This document shows, in pieces, positions 8,437 through 17,661 of a stretch of DNA of 64,000 nt. The notes under the pieces were generated by a model. It had not been told where the DNA came from. It ran no database searches and saw only the letters and a list, made by a program, of their open reading frames with translations. This DNA is from an uncultured Acetatifactor sp. (GTDB lineage: Bacteria > Bacillota > Clostridia > Lachnospirales > Lachnospiraceae), in NCBI GenBank assembly GCA_910579755.1, contig CAJTVB010000005.1, positions 62,001 through 126,000 on the forward strand. The letters are read 5' to 3'. A program made the position numbers and the translations under genes. Each line of letters starts with the position of its first letter. Within the stretch, counting starts at the first letter, position 1.

Positions 8437-9682
8437 TCAAAATATATGCCGCTGCCTTTTGTATATAATTTAAAGCAAGCTCTTCCTGTTCACTACTTCT
8501 GCGCAGCATTTCAATTATATGACTTCTTTTCTCTTTCAGAGAGTCTTTGGGAAATGAATCACGCTGGTGAGCAATCGTTGCTATTTCCGTTGCAGAGGCT
8601 ATAATGTCATTATATTGATTTATTGCTAAAGTCATTAATTCCTTATCTATACCAGGAATTATGTTTAGGCATAGTTCAAAAAACTGTTTCGTTCTTAATT
8701 TATTCTCATAATGAATAAACGCATGCGGAAAAACACATTCGATTTGATCCGCATTTCTTTGGTTTTCTTCTCTTAAAAGATTACACCAGTTTCGGTAAAT
8801 AACCACACCGAAGCCCTGCATTTTATCTTCTCCGCAATGTTCGTTATTTGATAACAGTGTCATCCCTCTGAGGAGCGCATTAACACACGCCTTCTCCAAC
8901 GGCATTTTTTCATTTGAAGGTTTTAAAATCATCATATCGCAGTCAACCTTGTACCAACCGGTATATTGATTAAGCTGATCAAAATTTATCTTTGCGTTTT
9001 TTTGGTCATCTCCTTCTAAAAAACCTAATCCTTTTAAAGTCTGTCCATGGTCGGAAAAACCGACAGCAAGAATAGTATCTATATACTCTTTAGGGATAAT
9101 GATGACAGGATAACCATGTTCAATTTGTCTGCGGGCGAGAGCAATAAATTCATTTTCTGAATAATCTGCTTTTGAATGTATCTCGTAATCTAAACCATAT
9201 ATTAAAAAGCTGTCATGAATACATTTATCGGGCGAATAGGAATATCCAAAACATATATTCGCAAGCGCCGACTGCAAAATATATTCTTCATCATCATTTA
9301 TCTGACGGCCTTTTATGTCCTTGCGCTGCTCCAATCCAAAAAACAATTTTACCGCAGTTAAAAGAGAAGCGGATGAGATGCTTTTAGGCCATTCGGGACC
9401 TGAATAATCAGCTACAGGAATTCGTGGTTTAACAAGGAATTCATAATCAAAGTCCATATTGCGCAAAACACATGCCGACGGATCAAGAATCCTATCTACA
9501 GAACAATTAAAAAGTCTGGATATTTCACAAAGCAATGGTACCTCGGGTACTGCTTTTCCGTTCTCCCATTTGCTGACCGCCTGAGGTGAAACCTTTAATT
9601 GTTCTGCGAGCTGTTCTTGAGTGTAGTTGCGCCCCACGCGCAGATGTGCAATTTGCTCCCCCATTTTTTTGACATCAAACAT
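8396..9682 (-). CDS. XRE-family regulator with BtrH/C39-like C-terminal domain, 428 aa
   Basis: Residues 7-62 form a canonical Cro/CI helix-turn-helix (YTQEQLAEQLKVSPQAVSKWENGKAVPE). The remainder, about residues 100-260, has the flow of a papain-like BtrH/C39 domain: SASLLTAVKLFFG, GYPVIIIPKEYIDTILAVGFSD and a later TGWYKVDCDMMIL, but without a clear catalytic Cys, so it may be a sensing domain. Helices follow to residue 414. The last 14 residues (ITPPQAAGHGN at the end) are encoded by the palindromic repeat, so the original C-terminus was probably altered by its insertion. AAAGGAG lies six bases before the ATG. The gene is visibly more AT-rich than its neighbours, which suggests separate acquisition. 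It may regulate the surrounding island. Confidence 0.7.
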   Translation of the reverse strand: MFDVKKMGEQIAHLRVGRNYTQEQLAEQLKVSPQAVSKWENGKAVPEVPLLCEISRLFNCSVDRILDPSACVLRNMDFDYEFLVKPRIPVADYSGPEWPKSISSASLLTAVKLFFGLEQRKDIKGRQINDDEEYILQSALANICFGYSYSPDKCIHDSFLIYGLDYEIHSKADYSENEFIALARRQIEHGYPVIIIPKEYIDTILAVGFSDHGQTLKGLGFLEGDDQKNAKINFDQLNQYTGWYKVDCDMMILKPSNEKMPLEKACVNALLRGMTLLSNNEHCGEDKMQGFGVVIYRNWCNLLREENQRNADQIECVFPHAFIHYENKLRTKQFFELCLNIIPGIDKELMTLAINQYNDIIASATEIATIAHQRDSFPKDSLKEKRSHIIEMLRRSSEQEELALNYIQKAAAYILKSITPPQAAGHGN

Positions 9683-9826
9683 ATTACTCTTCTCCTTTGG
9701 TTTTATAATAAGTTATATGCTTCGATATTATTATGGCGGTTGTATAATGTAATGTCCATATATGAAAGGTTGTTCTTTAAGACAAAACTCAACTCACAGT
9801 TGTGGTTTGGATTATAAAAGACAGTC

Positions 9827-12800
9827 TCACACCAATATCCTTATATTTCTGTTTCCTGTTTTTTCAGCAAATCTCCCGCAGTCCACGTACCACTTCAGGG
9901 CATTGGCCAAAAGCTCTGTCCTGTCCCTTATGCCCATTCCCTTTGCCCATACCAGCAAGGGCGCCTGAGGAAGGTATGCTTCGTCCTGTGGGCTTTCGCC
10001 GCTTTCCGCCGTTTCAACCGTTCCGGCATCTTCATCCGCCGTTTCCTCGATTTCCTGTATTGCGCCGCAAATATAATCTTGATGAATACCGGTAAATGTC
10101 AGTACTCCGCCCTTTTCCCAGTCAAGACCCACCACAATTGCATTCACCCATGGAGGCAGCTCCATATTCAGCATCTCGTCCATCCACCGGGCGAATTCTG
10201 CCCACATCCCGTATCCGCCAAACAGGGTGAATCTGTCGGCGGCAGTATCCTTTAAGCTATGCATGGACTGTTGTATATCCTCTTCTGTATAGCAGTATTC
10301 CAGTCTGTGGTCAAACCTGGATACGGTAAGGCACCCTTCATAGGTCACAGCTTCCGTCACACCCTCGCCTTCCCATTCCTGTCGTAAAAACTCTTCCAGC
10401 AGTTGAACCAGGCTGTTTGCCCGGTGCATCCTGACAGTCCCATATGCATAAAATTTTCCGCTCTCGCCCTGATAGACGAACATGGGACCGTAATCAGAAC
10501 GAGGCGAGTATTTGAAGCCCCATCCAAAGCGGCCAACCAGGACCTTGGGCTCCTTTATCTTTGTATTGGAAGAAGCCATCAGGAAATCTCTGCTTCTTAC
10601 ATATGCCGTGGAATGAGCCTTCAAATCAAAGCCAAAGGGCGCATGCACACCGTAAAATACCCTGTCGTGGCGCTTTTCCTTTTTTGCTCCGTAACGAAGC
10701 ACGCAGTATCCCTCCATGTTTTCAGAATAGCCTATTGCCTCAAGGATTTTTGCTGCCTTTTGTGCTGTATCCATGCCCTCCAGGGAATATACGGCGCGTA
10801 CCAGAGGCTTTGGCTGCCGCAGATTATGCAAAGCGTTCAGGGCAGCCGCTCTTCTGCCCTCAGGCGTATTCGTATCGGCTGTCGGAAGCCTGCTGTCCTC
10901 ACAGGACAGGTTGTATTCCTTCCAGGTATATTCTTCATATTTTCTCCAGCCAAGTTCCGCACTGCGGAATATGATGTCCTGCCAGCCGTAATCCATCTGC
11001 CGCCAGATACTCAACCCTGTTTCCGATACTACTGCACGGAAACAGAACCGTTCCTGTTCGCTGTAAAGCACCACAGGATTGTGCCGTTTTGGATCTGTAC
11101 AGGTCATTTTTTCAGCTTCAGTACAGGCATCAGGAATGCGGTCATTGTCGGCGGCCAGCAGTCTGGCAAGCGTGGGAATGATAAAAGGATGCACAGAAAT
11201 TCGTTTCAGCCAGACTTCTATCAGTGCCTGAGCAGCGCTTCTGTCAGAATCTTCAATGGCAGTGACAGCCAGAAGGAAGAAAAACTCCTCGACTTTTTTC
11301 AGGTGGTCCGCATATTCCTGTAACTGTGAAAATGCCAGAACGGGCGCAGCTGCCTGCACCCCATCCACAAAATACAGGCAATAATGATAATGGAATTCTA
11401 CCCTGAGCGTCCTGTTTCCGGGCATGGGACATACAATAGCCACAGGAAACGGTATCTCTTCGGTATCTTCGTCAAAGCCCAGGAAACGCCTCTGCCACGC
11501 CCGGGACGGCGCATAAATATAATTTATGTAGGCAGGAAGATAGCATTGGCCGTCCATCACATAAATGTAATCTCTCTCCCAGCTTCCTCTGATTTTTGCA
11601 TGGCGGAAACCGAATCCGCGCATGAGAAAATACTGCCAGAAATCAGGGCTGTCCCCGATATTCTCCGGATCAGTGGAAGCCATGGGGATTTCACAGCGAT
11701 AATCCAGTTCCCGGCACATTTTTTCCGTGGACAGGGATCTCAGCAGGCTCTCTGTCAGCTCTGTCCTCTCAGGCTCGGGAAAGTCTCCCTCTGCCAGGTG
11801 CCCAATCAGTGTCTCCGCCAGAGTCCGGGGCATCACAATTCTTTTGGAGGTGCTGTAAATCCGTTCAAACAGGCCCTTTTCCCCCTTTAGCTGTTCCCAT
11901 TCCGGCAGTGCAAAAAAGGCTTTTGCCCGTTCCCTGATTTCCGGTGTTTCTCCGTAAATAAATTTGTCGTAATTGTTCTGGTTGTCGTTGATGATGGCAG
12001 AATAGATTCTGTAGAGTTTTGTGATTTGCTGTTCCTTTCCATCCTCTCCGAACAAAATCTCCTCCGCCTGGGGAAGGCGGCGTAAAACTTCCTCCTTCAA
12101 AGCGCTGTAAAGTCCTCTGGTACTGCTGCGTTCCAGCTCTTTGAAGCTCAGTTTTTTATAAAAGAACAGCAGCACCTCTTCAGGCAGCTGCTCGTCCATG
12201 AGCCATTGGACATAAAGCTTTACCACACATTCGCTGCGGGCTTCATAGCTTCCGCTTCCGATCTGCTTGCCGTTGCGCTCATAGAGGTAGAAGGGCTGGC
12301 AGACTCCAAGGATATGCTGCCAGATCTCTTTCTCCCCATCTGTCAGGCGTCCGTCCCTGCTCATCTCCTTCATGGTCAGGTAGTCGGAAAAGGCATTGTG
12401 GCGCACCTTAATGGCAGGCTGCCGCAGAATGCGGTTGGTCATGGATTTCAGATCGCATTCCCGGCCCTGCATATTGAAGATTTCGGCGGCATATCTTCTG
12501 CCGGGAAAGGTGTTTTCCACGGAAACCTTATACCATTCCTTCGGATATTTCAGGCCGTCAAAATATTCCTCTCCGGCAAAATGAGGGATAAATGCGTATG
12601 CGACAGCCAGCTCCTGCAGAAGTCCCATAGGAAGATTGTCGCTGGGACAGAGGTTCTGCTTTGAAAGGTAGGTAAACAAGCCTTTTCCGAATTCTTCCGA
12701 AAACTGCTCTTTCAGAAAGACATCAGAAAGGAAAAAACGTTTCCATGTATCAGCCTGCTTTGCCTGTTTGGGATTTTCAAAAAGGGCGATGAAATCGTGG

Positions 12801-13132
12801 AGAGCGCCCGCTTCCATGCTTTTCTTTATGGCTTGCTCCGCCGCCTGGTCAAGGAGCTTCAGCAGGGAGGTTTCTCTTTGTATTTTTCTGCTGATGTCAT
12901 CGCTGTCCTTAAATTCCTTTATTGCATTTTCTGGAAACACCGTTTCATATTTCGTCTCTTGCTCTGTTCTCATCCCATAGTCCAGGGCTGTCTTATACGC
13001 CTGATTCAGCGACGCAAAATACTCCGGCTCCTCCTCCGGATGATGGAGTCTTGATTGTGCTGCAAAGGCTTTTCTTATAGCTTTTTTATCGTCGGTTGGA
13101 TCTATTCCCAACAAACTCCATATATCGTTCAT
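9827..13132 (-). CDS. giant J-domain co-chaperone-like protein, 1101 aa
   Basis: The start is the ATG at 13132, with GGAAAGGA seven bases upstream and 35 bases after the Hsp70 stop. Residues 1-55 are a compact J-domain: MNDIWSLLGIDPTDDKKAIRKAF-like helices I-II, then a loop in which the HPD tripeptide is HPE (residues 31-33), then EPEYFASLNQAYKTALDYG. HPD stimulates Hsp70 ATPase, so the change matters, although this form is common in large Firmicute J proteins as far as I recall. The remaining 1,050 residues are mostly helical up to about 480, then mixed beta (FGFRHAKIRGSWERDYIYVMDG), with no named domain. It has no membrane segment. Position and spacing indicate it partners the HscC-like Hsp70 next door. 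It may select client proteins. Confidence 0.8.
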   Translation of the reverse strand: MNDIWSLLGIDPTDDKKAIRKAFAAQSRLHHPEEEPEYFASLNQAYKTALDYGMRTEQETKYETVFPENAIKEFKDSDDISRKIQRETSLLKLLDQAAEQAIKKSMEAGALHDFIALFENPKQAKQADTWKRFFLSDVFLKEQFSEEFGKGLFTYLSKQNLCPSDNLPMGLLQELAVAYAFIPHFAGEEYFDGLKYPKEWYKVSVENTFPGRRYAAEIFNMQGRECDLKSMTNRILRQPAIKVRHNAFSDYLTMKEMSRDGRLTDGEKEIWQHILGVCQPFYLYERNGKQIGSGSYEARSECVVKLYVQWLMDEQLPEEVLLFFYKKLSFKELERSSTRGLYSALKEEVLRRLPQAEEILFGEDGKEQQITKLYRIYSAIINDNQNNYDKFIYGETPEIRERAKAFFALPEWEQLKGEKGLFERIYSTSKRIVMPRTLAETLIGHLAEGDFPEPERTELTESLLRSLSTEKMCRELDYRCEIPMASTDPENIGDSPDFWQYFLMRGFGFRHAKIRGSWERDYIYVMDGQCYLPAYINYIYAPSRAWQRRFLGFDEDTEEIPFPVAIVCPMPGNRTLRVEFHYHYCLYFVDGVQAAAPVLAFSQLQEYADHLKKVEEFFFLLAVTAIEDSDRSAAQALIEVWLKRISVHPFIIPTLARLLAADNDRIPDACTEAEKMTCTDPKRHNPVVLYSEQERFCFRAVVSETGLSIWRQMDYGWQDIIFRSAELGWRKYEEYTWKEYNLSCEDSRLPTADTNTPEGRRAAALNALHNLRQPKPLVRAVYSLEGMDTAQKAAKILEAIGYSENMEGYCVLRYGAKKEKRHDRVFYGVHAPFGFDLKAHSTAYVRSRDFLMASSNTKIKEPKVLVGRFGWGFKYSPRSDYGPMFVYQGESGKFYAYGTVRMHRANSLVQLLEEFLRQEWEGEGVTEAVTYEGCLTVSRFDHRLEYCYTEEDIQQSMHSLKDTAADRFTLFGGYGMWAEFARWMDEMLNMELPPWVNAIVVGLDWEKGGVLTFTGIHQDYICGAIQEIEETADEDAGTVETAESGESPQDEAYLPQAPLLVWAKGMGIRDRTELLANALKWYVDCGRFAEKTGNRNIRILV

Positions 13133-13167
13133 TGTTCTATCCTTTCCTTCATATCGCGTCAAATTCT

Positions 13168-14958
13168 TCAAATGAATTCTTCTGACTCCTCACCGAATTC
13201 ATCAGACTCTTCTTCAAAATCATCAAGTTCCTCACCGAATCCAACCTTTAATTCTCCGTCAAACAGAAGCTCCTCCTGCATATCCATGGCCTGCTGCAGC
13301 TGAGTCATCCACATTTTTCCCAGCTTTTCCGCATTTTTGACCTCTTTCTTTCTGCCGCTGCTTAATCCCGTCAGGATCCTGCCGGTCATGGAAGCAATCC
13401 GCTCTCGCTTATGTCCGGTGCTTTTTTCATAATAATCCAGAAAAAAGGCAAGCATTTTCTGGTTCTCAGGCTGCTGGATAGGCGGCAGCATGATTTTCTC
13501 CATTTCCCGGGTATACCATTCCAGTTCTGCCTCGCTGAGAGTCTGGTTTGCCAATAGAATCTGTCTGCGTTCTCCCATTTCGTTCTCTGCCATCACATGG
13601 AGGATTCCGTTGATGTCATAGGTGAACTGCACGTCCACCCAAGCCTGCCCCGCAGGTTTCAAAGCCACTTCTATGGTAAGCTCTCCCAGAAGCACGTCAT
13701 CGTCCACATAATATTCTTCACCCTGATAAATCTGGATCCTGATTTCCTTCTGATAATCACCCACCGTCACAAACCGTTCCCTGTGGGAGGCGGGCAGGGT
13801 GGTATTGCGTTCGATCATGGGACTTAAGATGTTTTTGTCCCGGTTGGCTCTGTTGTTAACACCGATGCCCAGTGTGAAGGGACATACATCTGTCAGCAGC
13901 ATATCCCTTATTTCTTCCCTGCGCTGTCTGATGCCGGCATAAACTCCGGCACCGCAGGCAACCACGCGGTCCGTCTCTCCCAGGACAATGGGCTCCTTTC
14001 CCAAAAGCTCCCTGAGAAAGCGTTTTACTACGCCCAGCTTCGAAGAGCCGCCCACCATGATCAGTTCGTCTATTCCGGACACTTTGGAGCCGGCGTCCTC
14101 CAGGATATGCACAAAAAGCTGCTTTATCTTTCCGAACAGGGGCATGCAGATTTCAAAAAGCCGCTCCTCATTCAACAGGACCCGGCAGACCCTTCCGCCT
14201 GTCTCAAGCTCCATTGTCACCTCTTCCCTTTCTGCCAGGGCGCATTTGGAGACCTCTGAGAGCTTTCTTAATTTTGCCTGATCCTCCTTTGTCAGTTCTT
14301 CTGACTTTAGTCCGTTTTCCCGGCAGAAATATTCCGAAACTGCCTGGTCGATATCATCTCCGCCCAGATGGTTGTCCCCCGCCACGGCGATAATTTCTAT
14401 CACATTGTCAAAGCATTCCACATAGGACAAATCCAGGGTGCCCCCTCCAAAGTCAAAAACCAGCAGGGTTCTGTCCTCTTCTCCGTATTCCATCCGATAG
14501 GCCAAAGCCGCCGCAGAGGGCTCATTGATGAGGCGGTCCACCTTAAGTCCTGCAATCTGGGCCGCTTTCTTGGTATCGCTGCGCTGTTTATCATTGAAAT
14601 AAGCAGGAACCGTTATGACCGCCTCTTCAATCTCTTCCTTCAGAAAGAATTCCGCGTTTCTCTTGATCTGCTCCAGCACCATAGCCGAAAGCTCCATAGG
14701 TGAATAGGCTTTTCCTCCCAGATGATATTCCTTTTCCGTACCCATGAAACGCTTGAATGAGGCCACCGTGTCTTCAGGATAGAGAATCAGCCGCTCTTTT
14801 GCCGCCGCCCCTGCCAGAAAGCCTTCTCCCTCTACATATCCCACCACACTGGGCAGCAGAAAGCGCTCACCCTCCATGGGAATCAAATGTACCGTTCCAT
14901 CCTTCCAATATGCGCCAAGACTATTTGTTGTCCCCAGATCAATTCCTATGACAGCCAT
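13168..14958 (-). CDS. hscC: HscC-type Hsp70 chaperone, 596 aa
   Basis: The ATPase domain is intact: IGIDLGTTNSL (residues 4-14), VPAYFNDKQR (117-126), INEPSAAALAY (144-154), FDFGGGTLDL (168-177) and MVGGSSKL (301-308). The order of motifs and the phrases LTDVCPFTLGIGV, IERNTTLPAS, IYQGE and FTYDINGILHV resemble E. coli HscC more than DnaK. The substrate-binding part is present but the C-terminal lid is short. It ends in an acidic tail (EELDDFEEESDEFGEE) in place of the DnaK ending. No GrpE or DnaJ gene is nearby and no CIRCE element precedes it, so it is not a standard heat-shock dnaK. CGGAGGG lies five bases before the ATG. It probably works with the J protein that follows by 35 bases. Confidence 0.85.
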   Translation of the reverse strand: MAVIGIDLGTTNSLGAYWKDGTVHLIPMEGERFLLPSVVGYVEGEGFLAGAAAKERLILYPEDTVASFKRFMGTEKEYHLGGKAYSPMELSAMVLEQIKRNAEFFLKEEIEEAVITVPAYFNDKQRSDTKKAAQIAGLKVDRLINEPSAAALAYRMEYGEEDRTLLVFDFGGGTLDLSYVECFDNVIEIIAVAGDNHLGGDDIDQAVSEYFCRENGLKSEELTKEDQAKLRKLSEVSKCALAEREEVTMELETGGRVCRVLLNEERLFEICMPLFGKIKQLFVHILEDAGSKVSGIDELIMVGGSSKLGVVKRFLRELLGKEPIVLGETDRVVACGAGVYAGIRQRREEIRDMLLTDVCPFTLGIGVNNRANRDKNILSPMIERNTTLPASHRERFVTVGDYQKEIRIQIYQGEEYYVDDDVLLGELTIEVALKPAGQAWVDVQFTYDINGILHVMAENEMGERRQILLANQTLSEAELEWYTREMEKIMLPPIQQPENQKMLAFFLDYYEKSTGHKRERIASMTGRILTGLSSGRKKEVKNAEKLGKMWMTQLQQAMDMQEELLFDGELKVGFGEELDDFEEESDEFGEESEEFI

Positions 14959-15062
14959 AATTTCCCTCCGTTTTTGCAGCTGCAGTGAACAGCCTGCCCT
15001 GCCATCATGTTTCTATATCCAAATACCTGCCACAGCACAGGGAACTTGTTGTCCCTTCCCGC

Positions 15063-15626
15063 TTATGCAGGGCTGTTGGTACTTTCTGAAAAGAAATATG
15101 CCGCCATCTGGGCCCTGGAGCTGAAGGGTTTTGTTTCCAGAAGCTGACGGACTTCTTCCCTGGAATAAAACTTTGCCTCGATGGATTCGTTGGCGGAGGA
15201 ATGATCCTCAAAGCTTCCCTCCACTTCCACAAAGGCAATATAGGTGGTGGTATCCGAAAATGCCACTGCCGCAAAGGAAGGGGGAAGGATCTTTTTGATA
15301 CGGGAAATATGAAGCCCGGTTTCTTCGTAAAGCTCTCTGGCGATACATTCCTCCACCGTTTCCTCCGGTTCGATCATTCCGGCGCACAAATTATAGACAG
15401 ATTGGTTGACGCCCATGCGGAATTCGTGCAGGAGAAGCAGTTTATCGCCATGGGTGGCTACAATGGATACGCCGCTGGGCTTAGCGCCCAGGTCGTCGGC
15501 ACTTTTCAGTTCTCTTCTGCTTACAATTTCATACTTTTTTTCCCGCCCGATTTTATTTAGATAGGTAATTTCATAGTTTTTAAGATATTTTCCGTCCTTT
15601 ACCTTTTCAAATTTAATCAGCTTCAT
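15063..15626 (-). CDS. Nudix hydrolase, ADP-ribose pyrophosphatase-like, 187 aa
   Basis: A full Nudix box spans residues 83-105 (G-x5-E-x7-REL-x-EETGL), with the Glu residues that bind catalytic metal. The N-terminal beta sheet (KNYEITYLNKIGREKKYEIV) and the length match the NudF/YqkG class, which hydrolyses ADP-ribose to AMP and ribose-5-phosphate. The ATG overlaps the end of the RNase G gene by 14 bases, so it is the last gene of the long minus-strand operon and probably translationally coupled. The exact substrate cannot be read from the sequence. Confidence 0.85.
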   Translation of the reverse strand: MKLIKFEKVKDGKYLKNYEITYLNKIGREKKYEIVSRRELKSADDLGAKPSGVSIVATHGDKLLLLHEFRMGVNQSVYNLCAGMIEPEETVEECIARELYEETGLHISRIKKILPPSFAAVAFSDTTTYIAFVEVEGSFEDHSSANESIEAKFYSREEVRQLLETKPFSSRAQMAAYFFSESTNSPA

Positions 15627-16908
15627 GATAAATCCTCCCTAATTGTTCATGCAGTGGTTTTGTCCCTTTTTTTCGGGTGATTTCCATCAGGCCAAGAGGG
15701 GTTATATCCACTACGGTTGTTTTTACCCGATCTGCCTTGACAAGCTCCCGCATATATTCTAACAGCCTTTGACGATGCCGGCTGTCTGACATATTGATAA
15801 AGTCTATAATAATGATACCGGACAGGTTCCGCAGTCGAAGCTGCAGGGCTATCTCACCGGCGGCTTCCAGGTTAATGCGGCTCCAGGTCTCCTCCGCATC
15901 CTTTTGTATGCTGTTCTTTCCGGAGTTCACATCGATCACCGTCAGAGCTTCCGTGGGCTGGATGATGATATAGGCGCCTGATTTGAGCCATACACGAGAG
16001 GAAAACGCTTCCTGAAGCCTGCTGTCAAGGGAATAGAGGGTGGACAGACTTAAAGCTTCCTGATACAGACGGCATATTTTTTCGGGAAAATGCATGGAGC
16101 AATAGTCCAGGATTCTGGGATAGAGCTGTGCCTGGTCAGTGATGATTTCCTGATATTCCTCCGGCGCCGCCAATGAGTCAAACACTGTCGTCCAGGTCTC
16201 CGGCGCCGCCACGATGCAGCTGAAGCAGCAGCGATGGTCTGCGTTATGCAATAATTGACAAAAATCTGCAAAGAGAGTCCTAAAGGACTCCAAAAGTGCA
16301 CCTTCGTCCAGCTCGGAGGCACGTGTCCGGATAATGGCGCCGATGGGATGGACATCCTGAATCAGCTGAAGGGAATCCTCCGACAATATTTTATGCTTTG
16401 TAAGATAGTGGACAATGGTATCCTTTTGCTTTTTGTCAAGCTTGGATGAGAAGCATAACCTGGGTGTTCCCAGGGAAAGAACCACATAATCATTGGACAG
16501 CGAAATTTCGGCGGTGATGCATGCCTGCTTTGTTTTCTGTGCGTCTCTCTCCACCTGTACCAGCAGCTCATCGCCCTCCAAAAGCCTGCCATTGGGGGTT
16601 CTGTTCAGCAAATAAGGAGCAGAAGCCTTTTTCAGAGGCAGAAAACAGAGTTCCTTATCTGCAATTTCCACAAAGCAGGCATCCAGATTTTTGACAATTT
16701 TTTTGACCTTGCCGATATATATGGCGCCAATACGGCTGGGCCTGTGGGAAAAAAAGCTGACGGCCCTCAAACGGTTATCCCGTATTAGCAGGGCGCAGGG
16801 ACTTTCTTTGTATTTTGTAAACAATAATTTCCCGGAAACGGTATTCCGAAGGCTCCTGTCATTTTCGTTCAGAGTGACACTATGTCTGGGAGCAATATTT
16901 CGACTCAT
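15613..16908 (-). CDS. rng: ribonuclease G/E family protein, 431 aa
   Basis: An S1-like domain near residues 55-100 (IGAIYIGKVKKIVKNLDACFVEI) is followed by the RNase H-like and DNase I-like catalytic part. The two metal-binding motifs are present: LTVIDVNSGKN and, about 45 residues later, IIIIDFINM. The product should be a 5'-end-sensing endoribonuclease in rRNA and mRNA processing. The chain ends at LGRIYHEAD, before the place where RNase E/G carry the CPxC zinc link, so tetramer formation may differ. ACAGGAG precedes the ATG. In many Firmicutes the same trio (radical SAM, DUF2344, RNase G) is followed by L21 and L27 genes; here a Nudix gene takes that place. Confidence 0.88.
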   Translation of the reverse strand: MSRNIAPRHSVTLNENDRSLRNTVSGKLLFTKYKESPCALLIRDNRLRAVSFFSHRPSRIGAIYIGKVKKIVKNLDACFVEIADKELCFLPLKKASAPYLLNRTPNGRLLEGDELLVQVERDAQKTKQACITAEISLSNDYVVLSLGTPRLCFSSKLDKKQKDTIVHYLTKHKILSEDSLQLIQDVHPIGAIIRTRASELDEGALLESFRTLFADFCQLLHNADHRCCFSCIVAAPETWTTVFDSLAAPEEYQEIITDQAQLYPRILDYCSMHFPEKICRLYQEALSLSTLYSLDSRLQEAFSSRVWLKSGAYIIIQPTEALTVIDVNSGKNSIQKDAEETWSRINLEAAGEIALQLRLRNLSGIIIIDFINMSDSRHRQRLLEYMRELVKADRVKTTVVDITPLGLMEITRKKGTKPLHEQLGRIYHEAD

Positions 16909-16950
16909 GATCCGCTCTCCTGTAAGTTCTTTAAATCCATATCGATATAG

Positions 16951-17661
16951 TCAGCTCTGGCAGCACATGTCTTCCAGCGATATCAGCCGGGAGGATTCCG
17001 CCCGGGTATAAATTTCCTCTCTTGTAATCAGCAGGGCGTTCTCCTGCAGTACTTCCCCGCAATGGGCCAAAAAGGCCTCCATGATCTGAATCGGTTTAAT
17101 ATTTCCCGCGCTGGATGCGTCTGCCAGTATATGGAACGAAGGCGTTTCACATCCCCCGTTGTCAGAACAGGTAAATTCATATATGCCCGGCTTCAGATCC
17201 AGCTCCCGCTCTCCCTTTTTGGTCTTCTTCGTATAAAGAATATGATCTCTGGAGAGAAAATCTGGAATGAAAGCGGATAAATCCGCAGACGGTGCCCTTC
17301 CTTCCCGAAAACGAACCGTATAGGAGGCCGCAGCTACGCTGGCCATGGCATTTTCCGCATGATCAGGCAGCAGCCCTGTAAAAATAATCTCTATACCAGG
17401 CACACTTGCAGCATTCAGACGCTTCCGGACATCTTCACAGGAGGTAATGGAATGTATTTCGATATCCATATACTCGCCGTTGCTGGTGATCCCCACTCCC
17501 AGGGGAGCGGCAAAGGTCATGATCTGGTGGGGGCTGAAGCCCCCTGTATATGCCACATCGATTCCGGCCCGGCGGATTACTTTCTGAAAAAAACGCATGA
17601 CATCCAGATGGCCGATAAAGCGCACGGGACCATATTTTTTAAATTTTACGCGCAGTCTCAA
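16951..17661 (-). CDS. TIGR03936/DUF2344 radical SAM-associated protein, 236 aa
   Basis: The N-terminus LRVKFKKYGPVRFIGHLDVMRFF and the following GGFSPHQIMTFAAPLGVGITSNGEYMDIEI are the DUF2344 signature. I chose the TTG at 17661 because AGGAGG lies eight bases before it and the family starts here; a further TTG at 17679 lacks a ribosome site. The gene overlaps the end of the radical SAM gene by about 23 bases, so translation is coupled. Its function is unknown in the literature I know, but it nearly always travels with the TIGR03960 radical SAM enzyme and RNase G, which suggests a shared RNA or ribosome role. Confidence 0.85.
   Translation of the reverse strand: MRLRVKFKKYGPVRFIGHLDVMRFFQKVIRRAGIDVAYTGGFSPHQIMTFAAPLGVGITSNGEYMDIEIHSITSCEDVRKRLNAASVPGIEIIFTGLLPDHAENAMASVAAASYTVRFREGRAPSADLSAFIPDFLSRDHILYTKKTKKGERELDLKPGIYEFTCSDNGGCETPSFHILADASSAGNIKPIQIMEAFLAHCGEVLQENALLITREEIYTRAESSRLISLEDMCCQS

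Noticed and set aside
10403..11323. Plus-strand frame of 306 codons
   Set aside because: It is antisense to the large J protein; no start signal or family match.
14959..15062. CIRCE operator for heat-shock control of the Hsp70 gene
   Set aside because: No TTAGCACTC/GAGTGCTAA inverted repeat is found in the gap, so HrcA control is not supported.
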